From the NCBI GenBank assembly GCA_964020975.1, contig OZ026615.1, positions 76,886,709-76,950,708 on the forward strand: a DNA stretch of 64,000 nt. Direction: 5' to 3'. A program made the translations under genes and the position numbers. The notes below the pieces were generated by a model, which was not told the origin of the DNA, made no database searches, and saw nothing but the letters and a program-made list of their open reading frames with translations. Positions 35,638 to 47,497 of the stretch are shown in pieces; positions within the stretch are counted from its first letter, which is position 1; every line of letters begins with the position of its first letter. The DNA comes from Hermodice carunculata (taxonomy: Eukaryota; Annelida; Polychaeta; Eunicida; Amphinomidae).

Positions 35638-37310
35638 ACAAGAGGGCTTTGTGGACAGCCCACGCTCAGCTGACCTAGATTTTTATCACTTGTGGCTCTG
35701 TAAACTTGGGATAGGACAAAATAGGTAGACACTTATCAAAGGTACATCCCTACCAAGTTTGACAAAAGTCTGGACAAAATTATTGAAGTTATTTAGACAT
35801 TGCAAGAAATTCCCATGTTAAACTTTCCTATTAAAACTGTTTGAAAGATTAAAAAAAAAATCATTAAAAACTCAAATATCACTGAAGCATGACCATTTGA
35901 ACAAACCTGGTGGAGACCCACCCAAGGTACATTGTCACCAAGTTTGAAGTCAATCTGGATGACAGTTTAAGAGAAGGAGTCAGAAATCTGAATTAGCATT
36001 AGACTGCCCATTGACTCATATAGTAATCAATAGGAAAAAGGGCATTTACCGATAAGTACCCGAATTGAAAAAATCATTAAAAATCAGGAAACCATAGCAG
36101 TGCCACCCAGTGAAACTTTGTTTGACTCTTCCACATGAACATATCCACCATGTTTCAGCTTAATCTGAGTGACGGTTCTGAAGAGATCAAAAAGAGCAAA
36201 AATACACAAAAAAATCATAAAAAATTGGAAAAGAATTGCTCCACCTCCTGGTAAACAAATTAACAACTAGGAGTCCCTAGGAGTGTTCCTCTGTCATATC
36301 AAAGCAATGGGTTAAGTGGTTTCAGAGAAGATTTTTTAAGATTTACCCCCAAAAAGAACAAAAAATTCATAAAAAATAAAAAAATTACTGGAGCATGACC
36401 ATTTGAACAAACTTGGTACAGACCCACCCAAAGCACATCTCCGCCAAGTTTACAGTGAATCTGGCTGATGGTTTTGGTTTAAACATATTTATTTCAAAAA
36501 CCATTGGAAAACAGGAACCATGCCTATATGAATTCCTCTCATAGGAAGTCAATCTGACGGTTTTGGAGAAGAAGCCAAAAATGTGAATTGTGGACACTCG
36601 AAAGATGGACGGACGTCTCCTTTGAAACTTAAAAGCTTCATACACTATTCTACCATACCGACACTGGTATAAACAGGTAAATAGTAATACAATTTTTAGC
36701 ACCATAAAGTTGACTAGAGGTGTTATGAGCTAAAGTGTACTAAGGTATTAGCTGGAAGCCACCTCTTCCACTATACTGGATGCAGATTGAAAAGAAAGAA
36801 ATCCTGCAAAAAGTGAGTATGATCATGGTTTTCCGACTTAAGACAAACTACAGAAAATTCTCCAGGTGGGTTAAGTATACTTTACCCTGGGTACTTTCCC
36901 TATTACAACTCTAAACACTTTGAGGACTATACTTTGTCATTTCAAGCTCCATTTTGACACAATTTGACTAATGTTCTTGAGTTAGTGTTGACGGACAGAA
37001 GTTGAACATGTAAATGTGAACAGACAACGATGAAGTATGACAGCTATTAGAATGTATGATGTAGAAATACCAATATTCAAAATGCTGTCTCAGGGACATC
37101 TAATTGAGAACATCAGGGACAGAGTCATATTTAATAAAGAATATAAAAGAAAATACTCAGTTTCAAAGTGGGACAAACACTGTAAAGTGGTCATAATTTC
37201 AGTTAATTTCAGGGACAGTCCATGATGATGAGGGACAGTTGGCATCTCTGATAATGGATGACAGACCATCCTTTAAGTTTAGCTTGACCGACAAGTCAGC
37301 TGAGCTAAAA
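35638..37310 (+). mobile_element. Pearl/Helitron-like element, long copy
   Basis: Start ACAAGAGGGCTTTGTGGACA / GCCCACGCTCAGCTGACC. Interior has repeated CCAAGTTTGAAGTCAATCTG, CAAAGCAATGGG and GGACGGAC-type text (36606). End has AGCTTGAC / GTCAGCTGAGCT and CTAAAA at about 37305. The 5' CAGCTGACC and 3' GTCAGCTG are inverted. It may be a composite of more than one insertion. Confidence 0.55.
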
Positions 37311-37690
37311 TGGCTGGAACACCGTCTGCTTTCATACATGTTTCTTTTTTATAGATTTTATGTATCTTACAGTGAGACCTCATTATAACCACAGATATCT
37401 GGCATAGTCACTTGACAACACAAATTTCCAGGACTTAATGTCAAATTCCTTAATTATTTGACTCATTTATCAGACATACTCAGATGTCACAAACATTTTG
37501 CAGGGAACAAATGGTGTCTTTATAATACAGTTTTACTGCATCAAATGCTTCTGACATGAAAAGTTGAACGGATGTAAATGGATACAAAAATGACAGGCTG
37601 AGATCACCCCGATGAAGGAATTTCATCTAGGATCTGATGTAAATGGTCAAAATGGTCCAACGATAAATGTATCCAATTTACATTTTGTTA
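37311..37690. other. No gene recognised
   Basis: Nothing supportable seen. Confidence 0.45.
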
Positions 37691-37691
37691 A

Positions 37692-37946
37692 GGGATGGTT
37701 CAACATTTTCATCATTTTTGAATTAGTACTTACAGTATGCAAGGGGGGAGGGGGTTAAATGGGTCTGTACACTTTCACTGGATATTGAAAATGATGGTCA
37801 ATTTTTGGCCTGTTTTGTGCAATTTTGCTATGATTTGGGGGGAAAATCATCATTTTTAAAGTACTAATTTGGGGGGAGGGAGGGGGGACATGAAATTTAG
37901 TACCCTAAGTACTAATTCAAAAATGATGATAATGTTGAACTATCCC
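37692..37946 (+). mobile_element. PIF/Harbinger-like MITE, copy 2
   Basis: 255 bp, GGGATGGTTCAACATTTTCA ... GTTGAACTATCCC, flanked by TAA at 37689-37691 and 37947-37949. Nearly identical to copy 1 at 21440 including G-runs, so both are relatively recent. Confidence 0.87.
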
Positions 37947-37949
37947 TAA

Positions 37950-40048
37950 GTGTTCTACAAGGTGAGAATATTATACACAGGACCCAGCAAACCATAGCAT
38001 TTGAATTATTGTCACTACGCTATCCTGTTCCCTTACATGCTTTTGAGACAGTTCTACACTGAGTTACGTGTGCTTTTTTTTCTCTCTTTTTTTTTTTTTT
38101 TTTTGTCAAACAATTGCCATATCAAATTTCCATACATTTCCTCTGATCTACACATCTGCTACTCTTTTTGCTGATTCGTCCAAAATTGCTTATCCGAGCT
38201 TTGTTGAATTATAGATTTTGGAATGAGTTACGCCAATTTATGTAATCTTTTAAGCCTGTTTGCTGGATTTATAAAACATTGATGTTGATAACCCTTGCTG
38301 TCGGCAGTCAGGCCAACTGCCAAATGATCACTTTCCATGAGAACATAATCACAACTCCCTTTCCTGTTCACCAGTCGGTCACGACTGTTGTACCATGGAA
38401 ATTTTCATCCTTGTAGCTTCTCAATAAACATCAATAAAATGAATGTAAATTCCAGGAGGTGGTTCAAACAATGGCCGTCACCTCATGACCCCATGTTGAC
38501 CAGTTTCTACTTTTTTCACTGTCTATTTTGGGAGGTGGGGGTGTTTGGAGAAGGAAAGAAAGGGATAACTAATTGACAGGTGCTCATTTCACCAGTTGAT
38601 CTATAATGTTTATAACATAAGAAACAAGATTCGGCTGTTGTTCATCACTCTCATCACTTGTATTTGGCTCAGTAAATCTAGTATATCACTTTGGGCACTT
38701 AGTTGCTATACCATCAATAACACACTTACATGCACATTGAATATTACTGTGTGCATGATTTATATAGTTGTGGCATGGGGGGGGAGGGGCTCAAGTGCCA
38801 GTTACAATCAGGAAATTTCAGATGTAAGCACCGTATCAAATGCATCAGGCTCTTTCCTATTGGGTGAGGTAGATCATGCATTATATTTTTCCTGCATTAT
38901 TGTACTACACAAACTGAATACATCTGGCAGGTCTTATCAACATTGATCATGATATACAGTATCACTGGCAATAACACATGCTATAGAGCATGCTACCACT
39001 GTCACCATGTAGACAGTTGGGACATACATGTACTGCATTTTGTATATACTATCGCTAGTTACAATAAATTGCTGAGCAGTGCCACCCATCAACAGCTACG
39101 TACAATTATGATTGTCAGGCCATTTAACTGGTCGGGGAGGGGGGGGGGGCAGGATCAGTAACATAAGGAGCTAACACAATTGCAGTGGGAGGAATCATTG
39201 TTCGTGGCTTGCTGACAGTGATTGGCATAGCTAAATAACCGTGTCATCCCCGCATGAATATTCTGTAGGTTGTGCTGTGGGGATTTCCTCACATGCAACA
39301 CGGTGGCTGGGCTATTACAAGACAATCAGGCAATTTATTGATTCGGTCCTCCTTTAAATGCTGCCTGATTGGTCGGACGAGATCGATCAGTGATTCTCAG
39401 CTACCATTGGTGGGTTCACTGAACTTCTTACTGCTGTATAAAATAAAACGCAATGCTGGAAATTCTCAATGTAATTCCAGCTGACTGTCACCAGCCACAC
39501 TGAGCCACACAAACTTCAGGATGCCAAGCGAGGCAGGATAGTCAATGGTGAAAAAGTATGAAACTGTCATCATCGTTATGGATTAATATACAATGCTGTG
39601 AATACATGCCATGGATTATCGGGTATTAGATGTGCACAGCTGGGTGTCTTTCTGTGTAAGTAACGCTGTAATACCATCATCTGTTGAACCTAGCACACAC
39701 TTTGACACGCGTTCACTACTTTCAGGCCGCTCGCTGCCTTCATCTCAAAATCAAATCAATTCTTGCCTTAGGCTAGATGTTGAATTGCAGTTTTTATTTC
39801 CCTTCTTTTTCTTTTTTCTTTTTGGTCTTTTCTGGGTGCTCTTTCCAGGAAACCTCTCAGCATGAAAAGTTACATCTTTCTTTTTCTTTCCCTTCTTTTA
39901 TAACTTTCAGCTGTGTGTATCTTTGTACAATTTGTATTTCCCTTCTTTTTCTTTTGGTTTTCTTTTATCTTCCCAGGAAACCTTTTAGTATGAAAAGTAA
40001 CATCTTTCTTTTTACTTTTTCGTATTTTATAACTTTCAGCAGTTTGTA
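37950..40048. other. Mostly single-copy DNA upstream of the GPCR, no gene recognised
   Basis: T-run near 38080-38104, G-run near 39131-39148, and two similar ~120-bp segments at 39780-39920 and 39930-40040 (TTTCCCTTCTTTTTCTTTT, CAGGAAACCT, ATGAAAAGT, TATAACTTTCAGC). These form a short pyrimidine-rich tandem duplication. No protein-like frame. Confidence 0.45.
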
Positions 40049-40324
40049 TAGTGATATGTCAGTTAAGACCATCCCTGTTGCCAGTGAAAAAAAGAGGTCT
40101 GACATCGCAGGTGGTCTTAAAGTGAAGGTCAAGTCAGTACAGAAGTAGAATCTGGTGTCACAAAAGGGTGGTCCTAAATAGATGTGGTCCATGGTCTCAC
40201 ATTGCAGGTGGTCTTGAAATGAAGGTTGACTTATTAGAGAAGCAGACTCTGGTGTCAGAAGATAATAGTCTTAATAGATATGTGGTCTCCCATGAGGGGT
40301 GGTCTTAAGATGCAGGTAGCACTG
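40049..40324. mobile_element. TA-flanked DNA element with internal duplication
   Basis: TAGTGATATGTCAGTTAAGA left end, TGGTCTTAAGATGCAGGTAG and terminal CACTG at right, TA at 40047-40048 and 40325-40326. The phrase GCAGGTGGTCTTAAA..GAAGGT occurs twice inside, so the element's middle was duplicated. Confidence 0.7.
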
Positions 40325-40326
40325 TA

Positions 40327-41033
40327 CTTTTACCATCACAGAGAGCTATCTCATCAACTTTACTTTGTTTGATTCCTTTCTACTACCTATAGAAGAATGC
40401 CTACAGCGTACACATACACGTCATATTTTATATCCTCCAATATCTTATATAGCTCACCTTAAAGTCTTTCTGTCTCCTACCCCCCCCCCCCCCACCCCGC
40501 TTCCTGGGACTTGTCGATTCATTCAATCAGCAGTACTGGCCGTGGGGCAAACCAACCAAAGAAAGGCCAGGTATAATGTCAACAAAGTTTGCCTGAATGA
40601 ATGCTCTTGTTACATGTTAATCATGACTTTACATCTGTGTTTTTCAGCATTACTGGACGGTTTCCTGGGGGGCACTCATGACAGACGGGACACCCCTTGT
40701 TGTGATTGCACCAACAGTGACTTCTTCCACACAGGCTGCCAGCTGGAATTATCTCCACCTTTGAGTAAAGTAGCCTTGTCAAGGAATGTGTATAGGCAGC
40801 CGCTTTCCTGCCTTCATCTCCTATAAGCCAATTAAGCCATGTGCTTTTACACCCTTAAATGGACTCATAACAAAATGACTATCTCCGGGCAGTTTCTACG
40901 CTGCACTTGGAAAGGGAAAACCCAAGAGACCCCCACCACGTGGACTTGACACTAGCCATGGGGAAAACTTCCTATTGATGTAGACTAATTGGTCCCTACC
41001 TGTTATTTTTCTTATCATGGTAGCCAACCACTG
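40327..41033. other. GPCR 5' flank
   Basis: C-run near 40481-40493; no TATA box is placed convincingly. A 153-codon frame at 40365-40826 lacks protein character. An acceptor-like AG at 41022 suggests the GPCR's upstream exon, if any, lies further left. Confidence 0.4.
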
Positions 41034-42215
41034 ATGTCAGCTGCTAAGCGGGTGAATTTATCCAATGACAGCTTACCGACGCAGGCAGTTCCTGGCTCGG
41101 AGTTGCAGAGGCAACTAGACATAATGCTGAACAACTGGACCCAGACACACCACATCAATGACGCCGAGTTTGATCTTTTACGATCACCTGTGTGGCGTGG
41201 AATTATCATGACTCTGTACATTACGGTCATCATGACCGGCACCATTGGAAATTGCATTGTTGTATATGTTGTTATCAAAAATCGCAACTTGCAGTGCGTC
41301 ACCAATGTGTTTATTGGCAATCTGGCGATGTCCGACATAGGCCTGTGTGTATTCAGCTTGCCAATGCAGCTGTATTACCAACTGACCGACCACTGGTTGT
41401 TTGGCGAGGCCTTGTGCCGAATTATATTTGCTGCCTTTGCTGTGCCAATGTACGTATCCTCGTTAACAATTTTGCTAATTGCTGCTGATCGCTACTGGCT
41501 GATAGTGTACCCTTTGCAGTCTCGTATGAGCTTACGGACAGCTGTTCTTCTCATACTTCTGGTGGGTTTGACTTCTCTTTTACTTTCTGTACCTATCATG
41601 TACTTCTCTAAAATCCACACAATAAATGATCCATTGCTGAAAATATATCGTCAATACTGCATGGAAAGTTGGCCATCTCCCATCGCCCGTGATGTTTACA
41701 GCATCATCATGTTTCTGTTGCAGTTTCTGATACCTCTATCAATCACTACAATAATCTACTTCCGAATTTACCACAGACTGAAAACGCGACGCCTCAAAAA
41801 ATCAGAAGGTGACAGAAAACAGAGGACTAACAAAATTCTTATTGCCATCGTCAGTCTTTTTACAATTTGTTGGTTCCCATGGAATACATTCTCCTTAATT
41901 ACCGAAATGAGCCATCACGCTGTGAAGGGCATCCACTTTAAGCTGGTAGACTTGATTCTAAAGCTATTTGCCATGAGTAGCGTCTGTATCAATCCATTTT
42001 TATACTGTTGGCTGAATGACAACTTTCGTAAGGAGATTGATCACCTTGCTGTGCGTCTCTACAGGAAAACTTCAGCACAACGCCGAGGTGTTAAGACAAG
42101 TGGTGGAAATTACCAGTTACAGGTGCCAGGAGAAGAGAACGGTAGAACTACAACTGATGCATTTGGAACTGTTACGATTGAACATCGATTATCGACAAGT
42201 GTGAATTTAGTGTAA
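41034..42215 (+). CDS. Neuropeptide Y/F-type G protein-coupled receptor (class A)
   Basis: Uninterrupted 393-residue seven-helix receptor, a plasma-membrane peptide receptor by family. Seen: three N-terminal glycosylation sequons (N8, N11, N34); TM1 about 57-82 with GN (N73); TM2 with NLAMSD (D101); C128 at the top of TM3 with its likely disulphide partner C209; DRY at 152-154; TM4 169-191; TM5 with P234; TM6 CWFP 279-282; TM7 NPFLY 320-324 followed by LNDNFRKE, then a tail to 393. The extracellular-loop-2 pattern YCMESWPS plus the TM7 end resembles NPF/sNPF/NPY and prolactin-releasing-peptide receptors. The usual TM4 tryptophan (4.50) aligns with G178. Start: the frame stays open back to 40989, but the first ATG is at 41034; an acceptor-like pyrimidine tract ends in AG at 41022, so an upstream 5'UTR exon is possible. 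Class A GPCR is near certain; the exact ligand group is inferred. Confidence 0.92.
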   Translation: MSAAKRVNLSNDSLPTQAVPGSELQRQLDIMLNNWTQTHHINDAEFDLLRSPVWRGIIMTLYITVIMTGTIGNCIVVYVVIKNRNLQCVTNVFIGNLAMSDIGLCVFSLPMQLYYQLTDHWLFGEALCRIIFAAFAVPMYVSSLTILLIAADRYWLIVYPLQSRMSLRTAVLLILLVGLTSLLLSVPIMYFSKIHTINDPLLKIYRQYCMESWPSPIARDVYSIIMFLLQFLIPLSITTIIYFRIYHRLKTRRLKKSEGDRKQRTNKILIAIVSLFTICWFPWNTFSLITEMSHHAVKGIHFKLVDLILKLFAMSSVCINPFLYCWLNDNFRKEIDHLAVRLYRKTSAQRRGVKTSGGNYQLQVPGEENGRTTTDAFGTVTIEHRLSTSVNLV

Positions 42216-43607
42216 GAAGCCAAGCTGAAGTGACTTGTGCAAGTATTGAGTTGCATGTATATACCTTGGATCTTGATACTGGTCAAGTCATTGACATTTG
42301 TACTCAGCTTTTTCTACCTAAAGCTTGAAATTTTCCATATATTTGCGCAGCCTTGTTATCAGTATTTAATTTTATTTTGACTTGTTATTTGTTTTTTGTT
42401 TTTTTGCAAGAAATTTCAGCATGTTGGAAATTTTATAATAGTTGTGTATTTTGACAAGGATTTTCTATACATACATAGGAATGAATTTACAAAAAAACGT
42501 AGCTGCTTCATTTAATTATTTGCGATGTTGTACATATCAGGGAATGTGAAACGGTTCCCTTTGTTGCCTTTATGACTGAGGAAATGATAAAGGCACTGAA
42601 AGTGGCCATTATCTCAAGGGTCAAGCCTCACGACTTTCTTGCATATTATTCTTTCTTTTCATATAGATGGATTTCTCACATTAAAACAAAAATCTGTGAA
42701 TTAAAGCTATTTTTCACACATATATGCATTCAAATCATCTAATTAAGTATTAGTTTTATAATGTTACATGTATATGTATATATATATATATATATAAGTG
42801 CTGTCACATACAAAGTTAACTGGGAGACACTGGTTATTTGCACATTGCGTCTTGACGTCTGGAACGAAGGGCCCAAACCCATGGCCTGCACAATGGCAAC
42901 ACAATGGGGCTGTTCTTGCCTGCCTGGCCGACCTTCCACGTAGTATCTCATCCATCTGAACTGATAAGAAACATTGAGTCATTTAAGTCCTACAGCAAGA
43001 ATCATCAGCAGGTTAAGGCAGTGGGAAATGCAAATTGGTGGTTTTTGGCTCATTTAAATTTTTTTTGGGCATTGGTTAGCTTGACATATTATCTGTCCAT
43101 TGTTAAAATTTGGAACTGCTATCTAAATTGTAAAGTACTAAAAAGAAGACAATATGAGTAAGATTTGCCAATGCACTCAACCTTCTTCCAGTACCAAACA
43201 AAAGTGCACGTCAAAACATTCAACACCACGAAATGCAGATGTACATCCAGCTGTCCAGGGTGGTAGCTTTGGTGTAGATCAGGTGTAATATGGTATGGTA
43301 TTTGTGTGATGGAAACGGAAATTGCTGGTAGTTTCCAATTTAAATTTCAATACATTTCTTTGACAAACAGTGGGACTTGTGATAAAGAGGAGAGATCAGA
43401 CTCAAGAGCATGTCCTACATGTACTACATTCCCATTGCAAAGTACACTCCTGTGCAAAGTACCTGCTCCTCTCACTCTGTCATTTTTTTTTTTCACTTCC
43501 TTATTGTGCTTGTGGCTTTTTCATGTCACTCTGTGCACAGAGACACTCAGAATTCCGGCATAAAGTATGGAGGTTGGTTTGTTCAGCAGGCAAGCAAAGG
43601 AGAGTTT
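42216..43607. other. GPCR 3' flank, including a (TA)n run
   Basis: Probable 3'UTR to about 42.7 kb, then a (TA)n microsatellite at 42775-42797 and otherwise unremarkable DNA. Confidence 0.45.
42700..42705 (+). promoter_or_regulatory. Possible poly(A) signal of the GPCR gene
   Basis: ATTAAA about 485 bp after the GPCR stop, with another ATTAAA at 42680-42685. The intervening A+T-rich stretch holds no other recognisable feature and would be the 3'UTR. No cleavage site can be proved from sequence. Confidence 0.3.
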
Positions 43608-43836
43608 TTAATTCTTTCCATACCACAGTGGCACAGTGCTTGGTTAGTGGTCAGTGCTCCATCTGGCATGCCACAGCAGCAAAAGACTGACTCGCAAGAC
43701 AGTGTAAAAAAAATGTTGACTTCAGAAGAGGCAAGTTGGTGTTTCAATGAGATCTCGTCATGAAGAATTTGAATACGCAACTTTCACCATAAATCTGTGT
43801 GAATATATGGTCAATCACAGGTATGGAAGGAACTAA
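43608..43836 (+). mobile_element. Family-B MITE, eroded
   Basis: TTAATTCTTTCCATACCACA at left, GGTATGGAAGGAACTAA at right, TCATGAAGAATTTGAATACG inside. Palindrome order CAGTGGCACAGTGCTTGG / CATCTGGCATGCC is degraded. Confidence 0.7.
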
Positions 43837-44600
43837 TATACTCTAAAGATAATGTCTAACCCAGCAAACTGACTTCACTTCTGGGCCAAATATCACACAA
43901 ATACACATTCCTACATAAAAAAAAACTGTATATTTAATTGGCCAGAAGGCTTTGCAGAATCTGCCTGTACTAAAGATGGAACTCAAGATTCAAAATTACC
44001 CTATTGACACAAGTAAAAACTTTTCAATATTTTTTGAAAAATATTCCACAATCAAACAGTCAAATTTATGCCATTATGGTCTCAATACATGTATCTACAA
44101 ACACGTATCAGGGATTTTTAATAACTACATCTGATTTTTAAAAATGGTGATGCAAAACTTGCAAAATGCCTGATTTTGTCAAAATTTATAAAGTTGGTTG
44201 ACTCCTCAGTTTTGATACACATTTAAAAAAGAACTGTTCATTTCCTTTTTATTTGTTCAAAATGAGAGAATTAGTTTTAGAGAAATATCCACATGACCTG
44301 GACATTTTGGTGCAAATACCTGTTGTCTGTAAACAAGATTCACAGCTTAACACAACCAATTGACTACCATGTCAGCATTAAAAGTATTTTCTTAGTTTTG
44401 TCAGATTGTATTGGGACTAGAACTACCAAATTTAAACAACTGATAGACAATATTTATGTCTACCAAAGTCTTCAAAAATGTAAAAATGAACAAATGTATC
44501 CAAAATTGGTTGGACATTACCTTAAACCAGCCAAATTTAACCTGCCTGTGGACAAATTTACATTTCCCCAAAATCTAACCAGTTCGTCTTGCCAGGGAAG
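43837..44600. other. No gene recognised
   Basis: Likely the body of the hairpin-ended repeat described at 44640-44750; no protein-like frame. Confidence 0.35.
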
Positions 44601-44639
44601 ATAAGCATATTGCCAAATTTGAGCAAAATACATGGAGGC

Positions 44640-44750
44640 ATTCTGTCGATATCATAGTAACGAGAATGTGCACATCTGGACGGACATCCAGACAGACATC
44701 AGGACAACCTGAAAACAGAAAGGGTCCCCCCATGGGGCGGACCCTTAAAA
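44640..44750 (+). mobile_element. 3' end of a hairpin-ended non-autonomous element
   Basis: CTGGACGGACATCCAGACAG tract, then hairpin AAGGGTC (44720-44726) / GACCCTT (44740-44746) with an inner CCCC/GGGG pair. Same tract-plus-hairpin plan as at 9.4 kb, with different sequence. Confidence 0.5.
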
Positions 44751-45256
44751 AATATTGCCAAGATTCAAACGTGTGATGGAAGGGAGGAGGCATACATTCA
44801 ATCACCTTGTGCCCCAACTGCAACACTGGCACCGTGATTACTACACGATTACTACTCAACATGAACAGAATTAAAAACACCAGGCAGCTCATGAGATCAG
44901 CTTTCAAACACGGAGTGTCACATATTAATTAATGTAATGTTTTCCACAAAGTCCCTAGGTCGGCTAACATTCTGTGCACCACTCGACAATAATTAAATGT
45001 GAGGGACCTGGTCCTCTCAGGTGAAGTAACACAGTAGAGGTGGTGGAATTTTCAGTGATACAGGGTCGACTTTTCCACGCTGTTTCTGTCTTGTCAGTGG
45101 GTAAATTGTTCTGCTGAAAATGTATTAAGAGTATGACTTTGTGGCAGGTGGTCAGTGAATGCATGTGGCTGTCTTTGGTAACAGAACAGCAGCATAAATT
45201 CTAGGCATATCATTACTCATGGGGACTGAGATCCATCTCTGTTGCTTCTCACAATA
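44751..45256. other. No gene recognised
   Basis: Nothing supportable seen. Confidence 0.45.
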
Positions 45257-45389
45257 CAGTGAAACCTGTCTTCAAAGACCACCCCTAGGGATGACCAAAT
45301 TATAGTCCCTCCAGTAAAGGTACCCTGGAAAGGTGGTCTTTCAACACAGGTGGTCTCTCATGGAAATGGTCTCTCAATAGGGACCACTG
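45257..45389. mobile_element. 133-bp TA-flanked DNA element (CAGTGAAACCT)
   Basis: CAGTGAAACCTGTCTTCAAA at left, CTCAATAGGGACCACTG at right, TA at 45255-45256 and 45390-45391. The interior contains several GGTGGTCT(C/T)TCA repeats. Confidence 0.8.
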
Positions 45390-45904
45390 TAGTCACACAT
45401 GTACAGCAGTCAGTGCTGTCAGAAGTCACTACCTGTTGGTCATCACAATTATTTTTAAAACACACATGCAAGTGCCCATCTTAATTTTACCTGCAGCAAA
45501 AGGAAACCTGCTCTGACCATTTTGTTTTTTATATTTGGCAGAAGAGCTGGCCACCTACAGCAGGTACATGTACTTCCACGTCTTGAATCTTTCAACACTA
45601 ACAATATGTATGGGTCACATGTATATCAGAACTCCGAATTCAGGATGGGTTTTCTTTGACATAGAACAAATACAGTGCAAACAAAGTGCGAAGTTACAAT
45701 CCAATCCACTCAAAAAGCATCCAACAGTATCAGATAAGAGAACAAATTTCATTGTAGAATGTAATAGTATCTGCTGACATTAGACCTAGCTGAATATTAC
45801 ATTTTCTCTGCAGCCTGATCGATGTGTGGGAAGTAGCAGTGAAACAGGTGCATGCATATTACATGCTAGGCTCATTTAATTTCATGTACATGTAGTTCTC
45901 TGCT
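45390..45904. other. No gene recognised
   Basis: Nothing supportable seen. Confidence 0.45.
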
Positions 45905-47340
45905 GACATCATGATGCTGACAGAACCCTCATAATTACAATTTAATGTTAATGAGACCCTGATTATTGGTACAAATTTGAAAGTAAGAAAATCTTCATTC
46001 TCAGTACAATTTGATGTTAGCAAGATCCTCATTATGAGTACAATTTCATGTGAACAAGACTCTTGATATTTATACAATTTGATAATTACAATCCTCTCAT
46101 CAAAAATACAATTTGATGCTAGCAAGACCCTCATCATAAAGTCTAATTGATGGTAATAAGCCCTCTATTAGAAGTACCATTTGATTCTAACAAGACCTTC
46201 ATTGTATGTACAATCCAGTGCTCAGAAGATCTCACTAACATCACCCTCATTACAAGCACAATTTGATCTTAATAAGACCTTCAGTGTAAGTACAATATGA
46301 TACTAACACTACTCATATAATGAGTACAAGTTGATGCTAATAATACTCTTATTATGAATGCAATTGACACTACCAAGACCTTCATTATACGTGATATTTG
46401 ATGCTCACAAAACCTTCAATATAAGTTCAATCTGATGCTAAAAAGACCTTCATTTTGAATAAAAGTTGAGTCTGAAAAGATAGTGTTCATAAGACCCACA
46501 CTTTACCTACAATCTGATGCTAATAAAGCTTTCATTACAAGTACAATTTCATGCTAAGTGAAATTTGATGCTAACAAAACCTTCAATATAAGTTCAATCT
46601 GATGCTACAAAAAACCTTCATTATAAATAAAATATGAGTCTAAAAAGATGGTGCTCACAAGACCCGCACTATAGTTACAATCTGATGCTAACAAAGCTTT
46701 TATCACAAGTACAATTTCATGCTAACATGACACTCACCATAAGTACAATTTCATGCTGACTTAACCCTCACAAGTACTTTTTGGTGCTAAAAAGCCTCCA
46801 TTATAAGCATCATTTGATGCTTATGAGACGTTCATTGTAAGTACAATTTGATGCTAAAAAGATGATGCTAACAAGGCCCTTACAATAAGACTTAGTACAA
46901 TTTGATACTAACAAAGCCCTCATTATAAGTACAATTTGATGCTAACAAAGCCCTCATTATAAGTACAATTTGATGCTAACAAGACCTTTATTTTAAGTAC
47001 AATCTGATGCTAAGAGGACCTTCGTTATAAAACTTATATGCACAATTAGATGCTACCAAGACTTTTACTATAAGTAAGGTTTGATGCTAAAAAGATGAAG
47101 CTAACAAGACCCTCATTATAAGTACAATTTGATACTGGCAAGACACATCTTATAAGTGCAGTTTGAAGCCAACAAGGCTCCCATTATTTCATGCTACTAA
47201 GACCCTCACATTAAGCAGAATTGATGCTAACAAGACCTATATTCATGCACATTGAATTTAATGCTTACAAGTTTGTTTCCATACTCAGAATTTGTCCCTG
47301 ACAACAATCAGATGCTAATGAGACTCATTATAAGTACAAA
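45905..47340. repeat. 34-bp minisatellite, about 40 diverged units
   Basis: Unit AAGTACAATTTGATGCTAAC / AAGACCCTCATTAT. Exact spacing of 34 bp is seen at 46927 and 46961. Homogeneity is highest near 46.9 kb and falls outward; some units are merged or shortened. Confidence 0.92.
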
Positions 47341-47495
47341 AAGTCATAGTGCTTCCTATTCTGTGGGCCCATGGTTAGCTTTACTAACAGAAGCATGCAT
47401 ACAGGTTTCACTGACAATGATCTGACACTTTCACATATGTTCATTAACCCACCAATGCAATCTCTACTCATATAGTGTTCAACCCTTTCCCATTA
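47341..47495. other. No gene recognised
   Basis: Short spacer between arrays. Confidence 0.5.
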
Positions 47496-47497
47496 AA

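Noticed and set aside
40365-40826. 153-codon frame upstream of the GPCR
   Set aside because: Crosses a C-run and a repeat edge; no domain, biased composition, no convincing start.
40989-41033. Upstream start of the GPCR at 40989
   Set aside because: The codon there is TTG; the first in-frame ATG is 41034, which leaves a normal glycosylated N-terminus.
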